A stretch of DNA of 35,040 nucleotides from Thiogranum sp. (GTDB lineage Bacteria; Pseudomonadota; Gammaproteobacteria; DSM-19610). Positions 18,682 to 28,423 of the stretch are shown here, piece by piece. The stretch lies in the NCBI GenBank assembly GCA_024102665.1, contig JAGFJP010000119.1, positions 1 to 35,040 of the forward strand, written 5' to 3'. The translations under genes were made by a program, and so were the position numbers. The number at the start of each line of letters is the position of its first letter. Positions within the stretch are counted from its first letter, which is position 1. The notes beneath the pieces were generated by a model. The model searched no databases, was not told the origin of the DNA, and saw nothing but the letters and a program-made list of their open reading frames with translations.

Positions 18682-19173
18682 CTACGTGTTTGTTTTGTCG
18701 ACCGGCCACATCGGCTGCGCGGATGCATCGAACGCGTCCCACATTGCAGCGAAGCTGAAACCGGTCTGCGGATGGCGCAGTTCTCCGGCGATTTCGGCCA
18801 GTGGCCGCAGCACAAAGGCATAATGCGCGATTTCCGGCCGCGGAATCTTCAGGCCTGCCTCATCCAGTACCAGGTCATCGTACAACAGCAGATCCAGATC
18901 CATGCTGCGGTCGCTGAACTTGCCGCCGCTGCGACTGCGCCCCTGCCGTTCTTCGATGCGCCGCAGGGTTTCGGCCACCTGCTGCGGACTCAGGGTGGTG
19001 TCGAATCCCACCACCAGGTTGTAGAAGGGTGCGCCCTCGAAGCCGACAGCGGCGGTTTCGTAGATTCTGGATTGCTGCAGTTCGCCGAATTCACGGGCCA
19101 GGCTCTGTAGCGCGGTCTCGACATTGCGTTCGCGATCGATGTTGCTGCCGACGCTGACATAGACACGCGCCAT
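18682..19173 (-). CDS. folK: HPPK, folate pyrophosphokinase
   Basis: This enzyme (2-amino-4-hydroxy-6-hydroxymethyldihydropteridine pyrophosphokinase) transfers pyrophosphate from ATP to 6-hydroxymethyl-dihydropterin in folate synthesis. The 163-aa protein shows VYVSVGSNIDRERN at the start. It then has FEGAPFYNLVVGFDT, RIEERQGRSR and the signature DRSMDLDLLLYDD with its metal-binding Asp pair, and later IPRPE. ATG 19173 lies four bases after the folB stop. Adjacent folB supplies the preceding enzymatic step, so the two form a folate operon. Confidence 0.94.
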   Translation of the reverse strand: MARVYVSVGSNIDRERNVETALQSLAREFGELQQSRIYETAAVGFEGAPFYNLVVGFDTTLSPQQVAETLRRIEERQGRSRSGGKFSDRSMDLDLLLYDDLVLDEAGLKIPRPEIAHYAFVLRPLAEIAGELRHPQTGFSFAAMWDAFDASAQPMWPVDKTNT

Positions 19174-19177
19174 CCGC

Positions 19178-19534
19178 TCAGTGCCTCGCACCGCGCTCGA
19201 TGATCACGCCCACACCTTGCGCCCCGCGCACGGCGCCCGCCTTGTTGAGGGTCAGGCGAATCCAGGGCACGCCGAATTCGCTGCGCACCAGGTCGGCGAT
19301 ACGTTCCGCCAGTGTCTCGACCAGCTGGAAACTGCTCGCCTCGACGAAGGCGATGACGCGTTTGGCCACGGCCTTGTAATTCAGCGTGTCGTCGATGTGG
19401 TCACTGGAAGCCGCGCGCGCGATATCCGTCCCCATCTCGATATCCAGATGAACGGTCTGCCTGATGGCGCGTTCCCAGTCGTAGATGCCGATGACGGTGT
19501 CGATGCGCAGATCGCGTATAAAAATGATATCCAT
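19178..19534 (-). CDS. folB: Dihydroneopterin aldolase
   Basis: FolB converts 7,8-dihydroneopterin to 6-hydroxymethyl-dihydropterin and glycolaldehyde. The 118-aa length is normal. Motifs seen are MDIIFIRDLRIDTVIGIYDWER at the start (split here only for recognition), NYKAVAKRVIAFVEAS in the middle and a C-terminal RLTLNKAGAVRGAQGVGVIIER with the catalytic Lys. It lies directly before folK and diverges from plsY. Confidence 0.94.
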   Translation of the reverse strand: MDIIFIRDLRIDTVIGIYDWERAIRQTVHLDIEMGTDIARAASSDHIDDTLNYKAVAKRVIAFVEASSFQLVETLAERIADLVRSEFGVPWIRLTLNKAGAVRGAQGVGVIIERGARH

Positions 19535-19668
19535 GCCCGTCTGATCATCAGTCCTGTTTCGGATGACGCACTATAAACAGATTGACCATGGCGCTCCAGT
19601 CAATCCTCTGCTGTACCGGCGCTGCCGCCGGCTTGACCGGCGCAGGCTAAAGCTATCCAATAGCGCGC

Positions 19669-20262
19669 ATGATTCTGAACGCACTGCTCGTCATCTTCGG
19701 TTACCTGCTCGGGTCGCTGTCCTCCGCAATCATCATCTGCCGCGCGCTCGGCCTGCCGGATCCGCGCAGCCAGGGCTCGGGCAACCCGGGCGCCACCAAT
19801 GTGCTGCGCGTGGGAGGCAAGAAAGCGGCGGCCGCTACGCTGGCGGGTGATATGCTGAAAGGCCTGGTCCCGGTGCTGATTGCCCGCGCCATGCACGCGG
19901 ACATCGAAATCCAGTCGGCTGTCGCGGTGGCGGCGTTTCTCGGTCACCTTTACCCGGTTTTTTTCGGCTTCAGGGGCGGCAAGGGTGTCGCTACCGCTCT
20001 GGGCGTGCTGCTCGGCCTGCACTGGCCGGTCGGGCTGCTGACCATCGGCACCTGGCTGGTGGTGGCCTATGGCCTGAGAATTTCCTCGCTCGCGGCGTTG
20101 ACGGCCATTTTTCTCACACCTTTCTACATCTGGTGGCTGAAGCCCGAGCCGGCGTTGCTGACCGCCATGATTTTCATGGGCGCCTTGCTGTACTGGCGCC
20201 ACCGCAGCAACATCGTGCAACTGATCAGGGGAACCGAGAACCGGATCGACTCGCAGGACTAG
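19669..20262 (+). CDS. plsY: Acyl-phosphate glycerol-3-phosphate acyltransferase PlsY
   Basis: This inner-membrane enzyme transfers the acyl group from acyl-phosphate to glycerol-3-phosphate, starting phospholipid synthesis. The 197-aa protein has about five transmembrane helices and the three family motifs: GSLSSAIIICR, GSGNPGATNVLR and FRGGKGVATALG. Length is typical. It diverges from folB and converges with tsaD, a common gammaproteobacterial order (folB, plsY and tsaD near rpsU). Confidence 0.96.
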   Translation: MILNALLVIFGYLLGSLSSAIIICRALGLPDPRSQGSGNPGATNVLRVGGKKAAAATLAGDMLKGLVPVLIARAMHADIEIQSAVAVAAFLGHLYPVFFGFRGGKGVATALGVLLGLHWPVGLLTIGTWLVVAYGLRISSLAALTAIFLTPFYIWWLKPEPALLTAMIFMGALLYWRHRSNIVQLIRGTENRIDSQD

Positions 20263-20318
20263 GCTGAGCCATCGCAGCGAGCGCGTCGGCATTGCGGCGC
20301 TGACTGACCGGTCCCGAG

Positions 20319-21332
20319 CTATACCGGAGTGAGCTGTTCCAGCGACCAGCGCGGATTTACCGCGACTTCGAGGCCCTGCTGCTGCCCCGCAGCCAGGCGG
20401 CAGGCGCCGGCGTAGGCGATCATGGCGCCATTGTCAGTGCAAAATTCCAGGCGCGGATAGAAAACCTCGGCGCCGACATCGGCGGCCATGACGCGCAACC
20501 CGTCGCGCAGGGCGCGGTTCGCGCCCACACCCCCGGCCACCACCAGCGTTGCAATGCCGGTCTGCTGCACGGCGCGGCGACACTTGATGAGCAAGGTCTC
20601 GACCACCGCATCCTCAAACGCCCGCGCGATGTCCGCCCGCGTCTGCCTGTCGTTGCCGCCAGCCTGGCAGGTGGTGAGCGCGAAGGTCTTCAGACCGCTG
20701 AAACTGAAATCCAGCCCCGGACGGTCGGTCATGGGTCGGGGAAAACGAAACCGACCCGGATCGCCCTCCCCGGCCAGTTTCGCCAGTGCCGGCCCGCCCG
20801 GATACGCCAGCCCGAGCAGCTTGGCAGTCTTGTCGAAAGCCTCGCCGGCGGCGTCATCGAGCGTGTCACCGAGGATCCGGTATCGACCCACGCCGTCGAC
20901 CTGCACCAGCATGGAATGTCCGCCCGAGACCAGCAGCGCGATGAAGGGAAAGCGCGGCGCGGACGGCTCCAGCATCGGCGCCAGCAGGTGTCCTTCCATA
21001 TGGTGGACACCCACCGCCGGAACGCCCCACGCCCACGCCAGGCTGCGCCCGATGGTGGCCCCGACCAGCAGCGCGCCCACCAGGCCCGGGCCTGAAGTGT
21101 ACGCCACTCCATTGATTTCCTTGCTGTTTACGTCGGCCTCCTGCAGTACGGCACGCATCAGCGGCAAGGTCTTGCGCACATGATCGCGAGACGCCAGTTC
21201 CGGCACCACGCCCCCGAATTCGGCATGCAGGCCGACCTGGCTGTGCAGCGCATGCGCCAGCAGACCGCGCGCGGTGTCGAACAGGGCGACACCGGTTTCA
21301 TCGCAGGAAGTTTCAATACCCAGGACCAGCAT
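20319..21332 (-). CDS. tsaD: tRNA N6-threonylcarbamoyladenosine transferase TsaD
   Basis: TsaD transfers the threonylcarbamoyl group to A37 of tRNAs that read ANN codons, working with TsaB, TsaC and TsaE. The 337-aa protein has [15 protein letters not shown] at the start, the metal-binding HHMEGH motif, [11 protein letters not shown] and [13 protein letters not shown]. Length is normal. It diverges from rpsU. tRNA(CAU)-type genes such as those 5 kb downstream are among its expected substrates. Confidence 0.97.
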   Translation of the reverse strand: MLVLGIETSCDETGVALFDTARGLLAHALHSQVGLHAEFGGVVPELASRDHVRKTLPLMRAVLQEADVNSKEINGVAYTSGPGLVGALLVGATIGRSLAWAWGVPAVGVHHMEGHLLAPMLEPSAPRFPFIALLVSGGHSMLVQVDGVGRYRILGDTLDDAAGEAFDKTAKLLGLAYPGGPALAKLAGEGDPGRFRFPRPMTDRPGLDFSFSGLKTFALTTCQAGGNDRQTRADIARAFEDAVVETLLIKCRRAVQQTGIATLVVAGGVGANRALRDGLRVMAADVGAEVFYPRLEFCTDNGAMIAYAGACRLAAGQQQGLEVAVNPRWSLEQLTPV

Positions 21333-21393
21333 GCCGCTATGGTACCTTCTCGCGACCCGGGCTCAACCTTCAGTTCCGCACCTGAATCAGGGT

Positions 21394-21422
21394 TTTACCT
21401 TGGAGTCCGGCACTGCTACAAT
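21394..21422 (+). promoter_or_regulatory. Putative sigma-70 promoter for rpsU operon
   Basis: A -35-like TTTACC (21394-21399) and a -10 TACAAT (21417-21422) are separated by 17 bp. They end 35 bp before the rpsU start codon in the tsaD-rpsU divergent region. This is the expected place for the main promoter of the rpsU-dnaG-rpoD operon. Confidence 0.55.
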
Positions 21423-21457
21423 ACGCGACCCATTTTTCCGAGATTGAGGAAACGGCT

Positions 21458-21673
21458 TTGCCACAAGTGAAAGTACGCGAAAACGAGCCTTTTGAAGTCG
21501 CACTGCGCAGGTTCAAGCGCTCTTGCGAAAAAGCGGGCGTCCTGTCTGAAGTGCGCCGTCGTGAGTTTTACGAAAAACCCACCCAGGAACGCAAGCGCAA
21601 ACAGGCTGCCGCTGTAAAACGTCACGCCAAGAAAGTGTCTCGCGACACCTCCCGTCGCACCCGACTGTACTGA
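21458..21673 (+). CDS. rpsU: 30S ribosomal protein bS21, TTG start
   Basis: This small basic protein of the 30S subunit assists initiation. The 71-aa sequence [26 protein letters not shown] and the Lys/Arg-rich tail are standard for bS21 (motif split: conserved VRENEPF and RRFKR). The start codon is TTG, not ATG; it directly precedes CCA (Pro) as in homologues, and a strong TGAGGA lies upstream. No in-frame ATG exists at the expected place. It is the first gene of the macromolecular-synthesis operon. Confidence 0.96.
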   Translation: MPQVKVRENEPFEVALRRFKRSCEKAGVLSEVRRREFYEKPTQERKRKQAAAVKRHAKKVSRDTSRRTRLY

Positions 21674-21699
21674 TCAGCACGCGATCGCGGATCGACGTC

Positions 21700-22146
21700 A
21701 TGTCTGTCAAGGAAACCCTGCAGCAGGACATGAAAGATGCCATGCGCGGTGGCGACAAGCGCCGGCTTGGAGTGATCCGGTTGATCCTGGCGGCCGTCAA
21801 ACAACGAGAGGTCGATGAGCGCATCGAGCTGGATGACGCCCAGCTGATCGCGGTGCTGGACAAAATGGCCAAGCAACGCCGCGAGTCGATCGACCAGTTT
21901 CAGAAAGCCGGACGCGACGACCTGGTGGAACAGGAAAGTTTCGAGCTGGAAGTTCTCAAGACCTACCTGCCCGAACAGCTCGGCGACGCCGAGATCGACG
22001 CCCTGATCTCCGAGGCGATCGAAATTTCCGGCGCCAGCAGCGTGAAAGACATGGGCAAAGTCATGGGCCAGCTCAGGAACAAGCTGCAGGGACGTGCCGA
22101 CATGGGCGCTGTCAGCAGTAAAATCAAAGCCCGCCTCTCCGCCTGA
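21700..22146 (+). CDS. yqeY: GatB/YqeY domain-containing protein
   Basis: This 148-aa helical protein carries the YqeY domain, which resembles the tRNA-binding tail of GatB. The start MSVKETLQQDMKDAMRGGD, the middle KQRRESIDQFQKAGR and the tail KVMGQLRNKLQGRADMG are characteristic. The bacterial role of stand-alone YqeY is not firmly established. It occupies its usual slot between rpsU and dnaG. Confidence 0.93.
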   Translation: MSVKETLQQDMKDAMRGGDKRRLGVIRLILAAVKQREVDERIELDDAQLIAVLDKMAKQRRESIDQFQKAGRDDLVEQESFELEVLKTYLPEQLGDAEIDALISEAIEISGASSVKDMGKVMGQLRNKLQGRADMGAVSSKIKARLSA

Positions 22147-22230
22147 TCAATCATTACCCCGACACCGTCAGCGCGCGACACCGGAGCCGCGCGGATTCCC
22201 CGTCCCGGGTGCTTCCCGTACCATAGCGCG

Positions 22231-23979
22231 ATGGCCGGCCGTATTCCCCAGACTTTTATCGACGAGCTGCTCAACCGCGTCGATATCGTCGACGTCATCG
22301 ATGCCCGTGTGCCTCTGAAAAAGGCCGGCCGGGAATTTTCGGCCTGTTGCCCGTTTCACAACGAAAAAACGCCGTCGTTCACCGTCAGCCAGGCAAAACA
22401 GTTCTATCACTGCTTCGGCTGCGGCGCGCACGGCAGCGCCATCGGCTTTCTGATGGACTACGAACACATGGAATTCCCGGAAGCGGTGGAGGAACTCGCG
22501 CGCGCCGCCGGTCTGGAAGTGCCGCGCGAGGCCGGTGCCGCAAGGCAGGATCAACAGCGCCTCGACAATCACTTTACCCTGCTGGAACGCGCCGAGCGCT
22601 TCTACCGCAACCAGTTGCGCGAACACCCGCAAGCATCGAAAGCGATCGAATATCTCAAGAACCGCGGACTCAGCGGCGAAGTCGCGAAGCAGTTCGCACT
22701 CGGCTATGCCCCACCCGGCTGGGACAACCTTTTGCGCCATCTCGGTTCCGACGCGCAGGCCCAGAAGCTCGCGCTGGAACTCGGGCTTCTGATACGCCGC
22801 GATGACGGCGGGCTCTATGACCGCTTTCGTGATCGCATCATGTTTCCGATCCGCGACCGGCGCGGCCGCACCATTGCGTTTGGCGGTCGCGTTCTTGGCG
22901 ACGAGAAACCCAAGTACATGAACAGCCCGGAGAGCGCGGTGTTCCACAAAGGAGAACAGCTTTACGGTCTGTTCGAGGCGCGCAAGGTCAACCAGAAACT
23001 GGAACGCCTGCTGGTTGTCGAAGGCTACATGGATGTCGTGGCGCTTGCGCAATTCGGCATGAACAATGCGGTTGCCACGCTGGGCACAGCAACCACGCCG
23101 GAGCACCTGGAGCGCCTGTATCGCACTGTCAAGGAAGTGGTGTTCTGCTTTGACGGAGACAACGCCGGACGCCGCGCCGCCTGGCGGGCGCTGGAGAATG
23201 CCCTGCCGGCGTTGCGCGACGGGCGCGAAGCACGGTTCCTGTTTCTGCCCGAAGGCGAGGACCCGGACAGCCTGATCAGAAAAATTGGTTTCGAAGACTT
23301 CCTGCGGAATACTGTCGAGTCGATTCCACTTTCACAGTTTTTCTATGAACACCTGACAAGGCAGGTCGATATCAGTACGCGGGAAGGACGCGCGCACCTG
23401 GTGGAAATGGCGCGCCCGCTACTGGAAAAACTGCCGGATTCTGTGTTCCGCGACCTGATGCTCGACCGATTGACCGAGATCAGCGGGGTCAACGAGGAAA
23501 AACTCAGGAAGCGTATCCAGGGCCCGGAAACAACGCCGCCGCCGGCACAGCAAGCGGCGCCCGCAACCGGCAGGAGTCCCCTGGTGCGCACCGCGATACG
23601 CCTGCTTCTGGAGCAACCGGGTCTGGCACAGGAATGCCCCGACACAGCCAGGTTCAGGGATCTCAGGCTTGCAGGGGTACCTCTTTTGTGTGAGCTCATT
23701 GATATTCTCAAGGACAGTCCCCATTTATCCACAGCGGGGCTTCTCGACCGCATGAGGGGCCGAAGCGAAAGCTCGCACCTTGCAAAACTGGCGGCGCAAC
23801 CCATGGAAATCGCCGACAATTATGGCGAGGAATTCTCTGGAGCAATCCAGCGCCTTATCGAGCAAAGGAACTACCAGCGCTCGAGCGAGCTTATCGCCAA
23901 GGGATACGACAACCTTACAGAAACTGAGAAAACGGAATGGAGTCAGCTGCTTGGACCGCGTCACCCGGTGACGGACTGA
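22231..23979 (+). CDS. dnaG: DNA primase DnaG
   Basis: DnaG makes the RNA primers for DNA replication. The 582-aa protein has the N-terminal CHC2 zinc site (C40, H43, C61, C64) and a Toprim core with VVEGYMDVVAL and CFDGDNAGRRAAWRAL. A C-terminal DnaB-binding region lies after a Pro/Ala linker at about residues 430-450. Length matches the family. The following rpoD starts about 100 bp downstream with its own leader. Confidence 0.97.
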   Translation: MAGRIPQTFIDELLNRVDIVDVIDARVPLKKAGREFSACCPFHNEKTPSFTVSQAKQFYHCFGCGAHGSAIGFLMDYEHMEFPEAVEELARAAGLEVPREAGAARQDQQRLDNHFTLLERAERFYRNQLREHPQASKAIEYLKNRGLSGEVAKQFALGYAPPGWDNLLRHLGSDAQAQKLALELGLLIRRDDGGLYDRFRDRIMFPIRDRRGRTIAFGGRVLGDEKPKYMNSPESAVFHKGEQLYGLFEARKVNQKLERLLVVEGYMDVVALAQFGMNNAVATLGTATTPEHLERLYRTVKEVVFCFDGDNAGRRAAWRALENALPALRDGREARFLFLPEGEDPDSLIRKIGFEDFLRNTVESIPLSQFFYEHLTRQVDISTREGRAHLVEMARPLLEKLPDSVFRDLMLDRLTEISGVNEEKLRKRIQGPETTPPPAQQAAPATGRSPLVRTAIRLLLEQPGLAQECPDTARFRDLRLAGVPLLCELIDILKDSPHLSTAGLLDRMRGRSESSHLAKLAAQPMEIADNYGEEFSGAIQRLIEQRNYQRSSELIAKGYDNLTETEKTEWSQLLGPRHPVTD

Positions 23980-24083
23980 ATGCGTTAAAAGGCTACAGAT
24001 CTGGCTAATATTAGTGTTATACGCTATTATGATCGTTTGATTTTTTTCAGTCCCAACCGGCTACACGGGGTAACGTTCAGGTG

Positions 24084-25937
<1,854 letters not shown>

Positions 25938-25943
25938 CAGCAA

Positions 25944-25971
25944 AGGTGCGTCACCAAGGGGTGACGCACCT
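25944..25971 (+). terminator. Rho-independent terminator of rpoD
   Basis: A perfect 12-bp stem AGGTGCGTCACC / GGTGACGCACCT with an AAGG loop follows the rpoD stop by seven bases. A T-rich stretch (TGTTTCC) comes after it. Confidence 0.85.
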
Positions 25972-26002
25972 GTTTCCTCACGTTAAACTCCCCCATCATT
26001 CA

Positions 26003-26042
26003 GGGCCTGTAGCTCAGTTGGTTAGAGCAGGGGACTCATAAT
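26003..26042 (+). pseudogene. 5' half of split host tRNA(CAU)
   Basis: This is the first 40 nt of a 77-nt tRNA gene, from acceptor G1 through the anticodon loop (ACTCATAAT). It continues into unrelated sequence (AGGGCG). Its partner is 34914-34959. Joined, the halves give a perfect cloverleaf: acceptor GGGCCTG with CGGGCCC, anticodon stem GGGGA with TCCCT, and T-stem CCAGG/CCTGG. The acceptor G7-C66 pair and the anticodon stem fit only this partner and not the intact tRNA at 26139. The gene is interrupted by the integrated element. The isotype is probably tRNA-Ile2 (lysidine-dependent), as in E. coli, where ileX lies close to rpoD. Elongator tRNA-Met is the alternative. Confidence 0.93.
26034..26042 (+). 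repeat. attL core (ACTCATAAT)
   Basis: This 9-bp sequence, the anticodon loop plus flanks, is shared with 34914-34922. On the left it is followed by AGGG (element); on the right it is followed by CCCTTGG (host tRNA). It marks the crossover for integration. Confidence 0.88.
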
Positions 26043-26106
26043 AGGGCGTTCGGAGTAAGGATTTTTAAGTAAAAACAGCCACTTACACGATAGCAGTGAT
26101 CTTCGA

Positions 26107-26123
26107 GTAAGCGCTGGTGTAAG
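26107..26123 (+). repeat. Left arm-type integrase repeat
   Basis: GTAAGCGCTGGTGTAAG is repeated with one mismatch at 34776-34792 near the other end of the element, in the same orientation. An inverted partial copy CTTACAC lies at 26082-26088. Position near both att cores suggests arm-type binding sites for the integrase or excisionase. Confidence 0.6.
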
Positions 26124-26138
26124 CTACACAGGTTTCAC

Positions 26139-26215
26139 GGGCCTATAGCTCAGTTGGTTAGAGCGCTCGACTCATAATCGATCGGTCGCAGGTTCAAGTC
26201 CTGCTGGGCCCACCA
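26139..26215 (+). tRNA. Intact tRNA with CAU anticodon (replacement copy carried by the element)
   Basis: This 77-nt complete tRNA encodes its own CCA. Acceptor GGGCCTA pairs with TGGGCCC; the D-arm is GCTC/GAGC; the anticodon loop is CTCATAA; the T-stem is GCAGG/CCTGC. The outermost anticodon-stem pair (C27-U43) is mismatched. It differs from the reconstructed host tRNA at about 12 positions, several compensatory, so it is not a recent duplicate. It lies inside the element, 97 bp right of the attL core, in the same orientation as the broken gene and so possibly transcribed from the host tRNA promoter. It is probably tRNA-Ile2 (CAU), with tRNA-Met as alternative. Confidence 0.92.
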
Positions 26216-26220
26216 ACTTT

Positions 26221-26250
26221 AGAAGCCCCGCTAGTCGGGGCTTTCTTCTT
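26221..26250 (+). terminator. Terminator after the replacement tRNA
   Basis: An eight-base stem AAGCCCCG / CGGGGCTT (26223-26243) with loop CTAGT is followed by TTCTTCTT. It begins six bases after the tRNA CCA and would end a short tRNA transcript. Confidence 0.75.
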
Positions 26251-26388
26251 GGTGGCGAATTTGTACCCCGTAAGCACACCGTAACTGATCGCGGGGTATC
26301 GGCAGGTTCATGCAGCCGCCGCCTAGGCCCAGCTCGGCAAGGCCAGTAACATAGCCAGAGCGGCCCAAGTGGCAGGTGATGGACATGA

Positions 26389-27339
26389 ATGAGCGAGATA
26401 CAGATGAGCGAGTTAGTAATGCGAGAGGTGCTGGACCTATTTCCTGAACAAGAGACAGTCAAGATCGCTGCCGAGAGCAAGCGCATCAAGGACAAACTCG
26501 CCCCGTTCGATCTGGCGACCTACCTAGACCCCGCTCAGGAACCCTTTTTCCAGTCCGCTCACGGTGCGCTTTTCGACGGCGACTGCCTAGCGGTACTGCC
26601 CCACATCAAGGCGGGTTCGATTGACACGGTATTTGCTGACCCGCCTTTCAACCTGGACAAGAAGTACGGTGCCAAGGCCAAGGACAACCTTCCCGAACAC
26701 AAGTACGTCGAATGGTGCAAGGCGTGGTTAGACGAGTGCATCCGGGTACTGAAGCCCGGTGGCTCCCTGTTCCTCTACAACCTGCCGCGCTGGAATATCG
26801 TCCTTGGTGCGTACCTGATGGAGAAAGGGCTAACCTTCAGGCACGACATCACGGTTGCGGTGAATTCCACGATGCCCATCGCTGGGCGGCTGTATCCGAG
26901 TCACTATTCCTTGCTGTACTTCAGCAAGGGCAAGCCTAAGACCTTCCGCAAGATACGCACGCCCATTGAGGTTTGCAGGCACTGCGGCGGCGAAATCAAG
27001 GACTACGGCGGTCATCGGCACGCCATGAACCCGCTGGGCGTCAATCTCAAGGACGTCTGGACAGACATTCCGCCAGTGCGGCACTGGAAATTCAAGTCAA
27101 AGGATCGCCCAGCAAACGCGCTCTCGACCAAGCTGCTTGATCGCGTGGTTGAAATGAGTACCGTGGAGGGCGAAACCGTGCTTGACCCGTTTGGCGGGTC
27201 AGGGACTACGTTTGCAGTGTGCGAGAAGAAAGACCGCTTTTGGATCGGCATCGAACTCGACTTCGCCCAGCAGATCAAGGAGCGACTGCTGGACGACGAC
27301 ATTGCCCATCACAACAACACCGATCACGTCGAGGGCTAG
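26389..27339 (+). CDS. Type II DNA methyltransferase (DPPF, beta-class order)
   Basis: This 316-aa SAM-dependent DNA methyltransferase has catalytic motif IV as ADPPFNLDKKYG at about residues 81-92. The SAM-binding motif I comes late (VLDPFGGSGTTFAVCE, about residue 264 onwards). This is the beta-class order. DPPF usually marks adenine-N6 enzymes. A CRHCGGE segment in the central target-recognition region could bind metal. It is convergent with the BamHI-like gene, and the two stop codons share the palindrome CTAG at 27336-27339. It should protect the nuclease target. ATG 26389 is used; an in-frame ATG at 26404 is the alternative. Confidence 0.9.
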   Translation: MSEIQMSELVMREVLDLFPEQETVKIAAESKRIKDKLAPFDLATYLDPAQEPFFQSAHGALFDGDCLAVLPHIKAGSIDTVFADPPFNLDKKYGAKAKDNLPEHKYVEWCKAWLDECIRVLKPGGSLFLYNLPRWNIVLGAYLMEKGLTFRHDITVAVNSTMPIAGRLYPSHYSLLYFSKGKPKTFRKIRTPIEVCRHCGGEIKDYGGHRHAMNPLGVNLKDVWTDIPPVRHWKFKSKDRPANALSTKLLDRVVEMSTVEGETVLDPFGGSGTTFAVCEKKDRFWIGIELDFAQQIKERLLDDDIAHHNNTDHVEG

Positions 27340-28004
27340 CTTTTCTGGATGAGGGCGGCCAGCATGCCTTCTGCTGCGCGGCCGTCCTTGCCTTTCGGAA
27401 TCTTCGGGCTGTCGGTGCTCTCTCCGTCCTGCTCGATGACCACAAGCTCCAAGACGCCTTCCGCCACGCTGAGGTTTTCCCACAGCGGGATATAGGGCCG
27501 GATCTCTTCAATGTTGCCGATTCGGTCAGTCAGATACTGCGCCAGTTTCATATTCGGCACGACCAGCACCCCGGCAATACACTTCTTCGCCACCAAGCCC
27601 AGCGCCATTTTGTTGATTGCCCGATGGGATGAACTGATGTTGCCAGTTTCCCATTCGACGACCACAAGCCCCTGATCGAACTGCTTTGCAGCGTCAATGT
27701 CACCGGGGCGTGTGCCCTTGCGCTTGTCAGCAGTAACGCCGGTCTTGGTCGCCACCTCCCACGGGTACTCCAAAGTCCATCCAGCATCCTTCAGGACTTT
27801 CATGGGCTTGGCCTTGATCGGTACGACCCCGTTACCCTCACCGGACTTCTTGCCACTCTGCGGGTGAATCGTGAAAGAGCCTGTGCCTACTGGCCATTCA
27901 GCTTGCACAATGGCCGCATGGATCGTTTCACGGATAGCCTTCCATTCCGCCGACTGTGCAAATGCGCCCCGACTGAGCAGGACAACGGTTTCCGCAATTT
28001 TCAT
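27336..28004 (-). CDS. BamHI-family type II restriction endonuclease
   Basis: This 222-aa protein aligns along its length with BamHI (213 aa). GVVPIK holds the equivalent of catalytic K61 and GDIDAAKQF that of D94. VEWETGNISSSHRAINKM holds E111 and E113 plus the base-contacting N116, S118 and R122. QYLTDRIGNIEE holds D154 and R155, and PKGKDG matches the C-terminal PKGSDG. Predicted recognition is therefore GGATCC. The frame is open upstream to a TTG at 28052. ATG 28004 gives the BamHI-like N-terminal length, but neither start has a clear Shine-Dalgarno. No controller (C) gene was recognised. Confidence 0.9.
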   Translation of the reverse strand: MKIAETVVLLSRGAFAQSAEWKAIRETIHAAIVQAEWPVGTGSFTIHPQSGKKSGEGNGVVPIKAKPMKVLKDAGWTLEYPWEVATKTGVTADKRKGTRPGDIDAAKQFDQGLVVVEWETGNISSSHRAINKMALGLVAKKCIAGVLVVPNMKLAQYLTDRIGNIEEIRPYIPLWENLSVAEGVLELVVIEQDGESTDSPKIPKGKDGRAAEGMLAALIQKS

Positions 28005-28052
28005 GAGCGAGCCATAGCCAAAAGCTCGATCATAAATCTTGGCCTTCTTCAA

Positions 28053-28250
28053 GAGAAGAACCGAGGGCGATTTATTACGCTGTGCTTATGCCCTGTAGGT
28101 GTTGCCGACCTAACCACAGCAGTGCCAAGCCCTTAGCGGGCAACCCGAATAACTCCGTGTTTGTCGTTCCCTGCCCGCAGGCATGCCCGCCGCTACAGCG
28201 CACGCGCAGCGCTCGCCAGCACCCTAGCCGCAATCCTGTGGTGATTGTGG
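28053..28250. other. Non-coding stretch between the nuclease and small-gene operon
   Basis: About 200 bp contain no ORF with a convincing ribosome site on either strand. No HTH controller gene for the restriction system is seen. It should include the promoter of the endonuclease gene. Confidence 0.3.
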
Positions 28251-28278
28251 CCCCAGCCGCTTGCTATTGCCGCTGGGG
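28251..28278 (-). terminator. Possible hairpin at the end of the small-gene operon
   Basis: CCCCAGC (28251-28257) pairs with GCTGGGG (28272-28278) across a 14-base loop. It overlaps the last codons and stop of the 49-aa gene. There is no T-run on the minus strand, so termination is uncertain. Confidence 0.3.
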
Positions 28279-28413
28279 TTTAAGAATACGCTCTAACAAC
28301 GCTTTCCGTTGCGCGTGTCTGGCGTCTGCTTTTTGCAGTTCGTCGTTTGCCTGTGCTATCTGCATTATCCTGATTGCTTCGAGTTGCTTGTGAAGGGGTT
28401 TTGTTTCGGTCAT
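28264..28413 (-). CDS. 49-aa helical protein, last gene of the small operon
   Basis: This ORF starts MTETKPLHKQLEAIRIMQIA and ends KALLERILKPQRQ. It is highly charged and predicted to be one or two helices, perhaps a short coiled coil. A good GAGGA lies seven bases before the ATG. It starts 10 bp after the stop of the preceding 73-aa gene, in the same direction. No family was recognised. It resembles the small helical proteins common in phages and plasmids. Confidence 0.6.
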   Translation of the reverse strand: MTETKPLHKQLEAIRIMQIAQANDELQKADARHAQRKALLERILKPQRQ

Positions 28414-28423
28414 TTAAGCGTCC

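Noticed and set aside
24000-24060. Separate rpoD promoter in the dnaG-rpoD gap
   Set aside because: The AT-rich stretch has several -10-like hexamers (TATTAT, TATGAT) but no convincing -35 at proper spacing.
26003-26215. Native tandem pair of tRNAs with the element inserted only in the first
   Set aside because: Not fully excluded. But the second tRNA lies on the element side of the attL core and beyond the left arm repeat, so it is treated as element cargo. Empty-site comparison would decide.
26172-26495. Minus-strand 107-codon frame ending in GPAGLEPATDRL
   Set aside because: The ending is a known artefact of translating the antisense of a tRNA gene; it overlaps the intact tRNA and the methyltransferase start.
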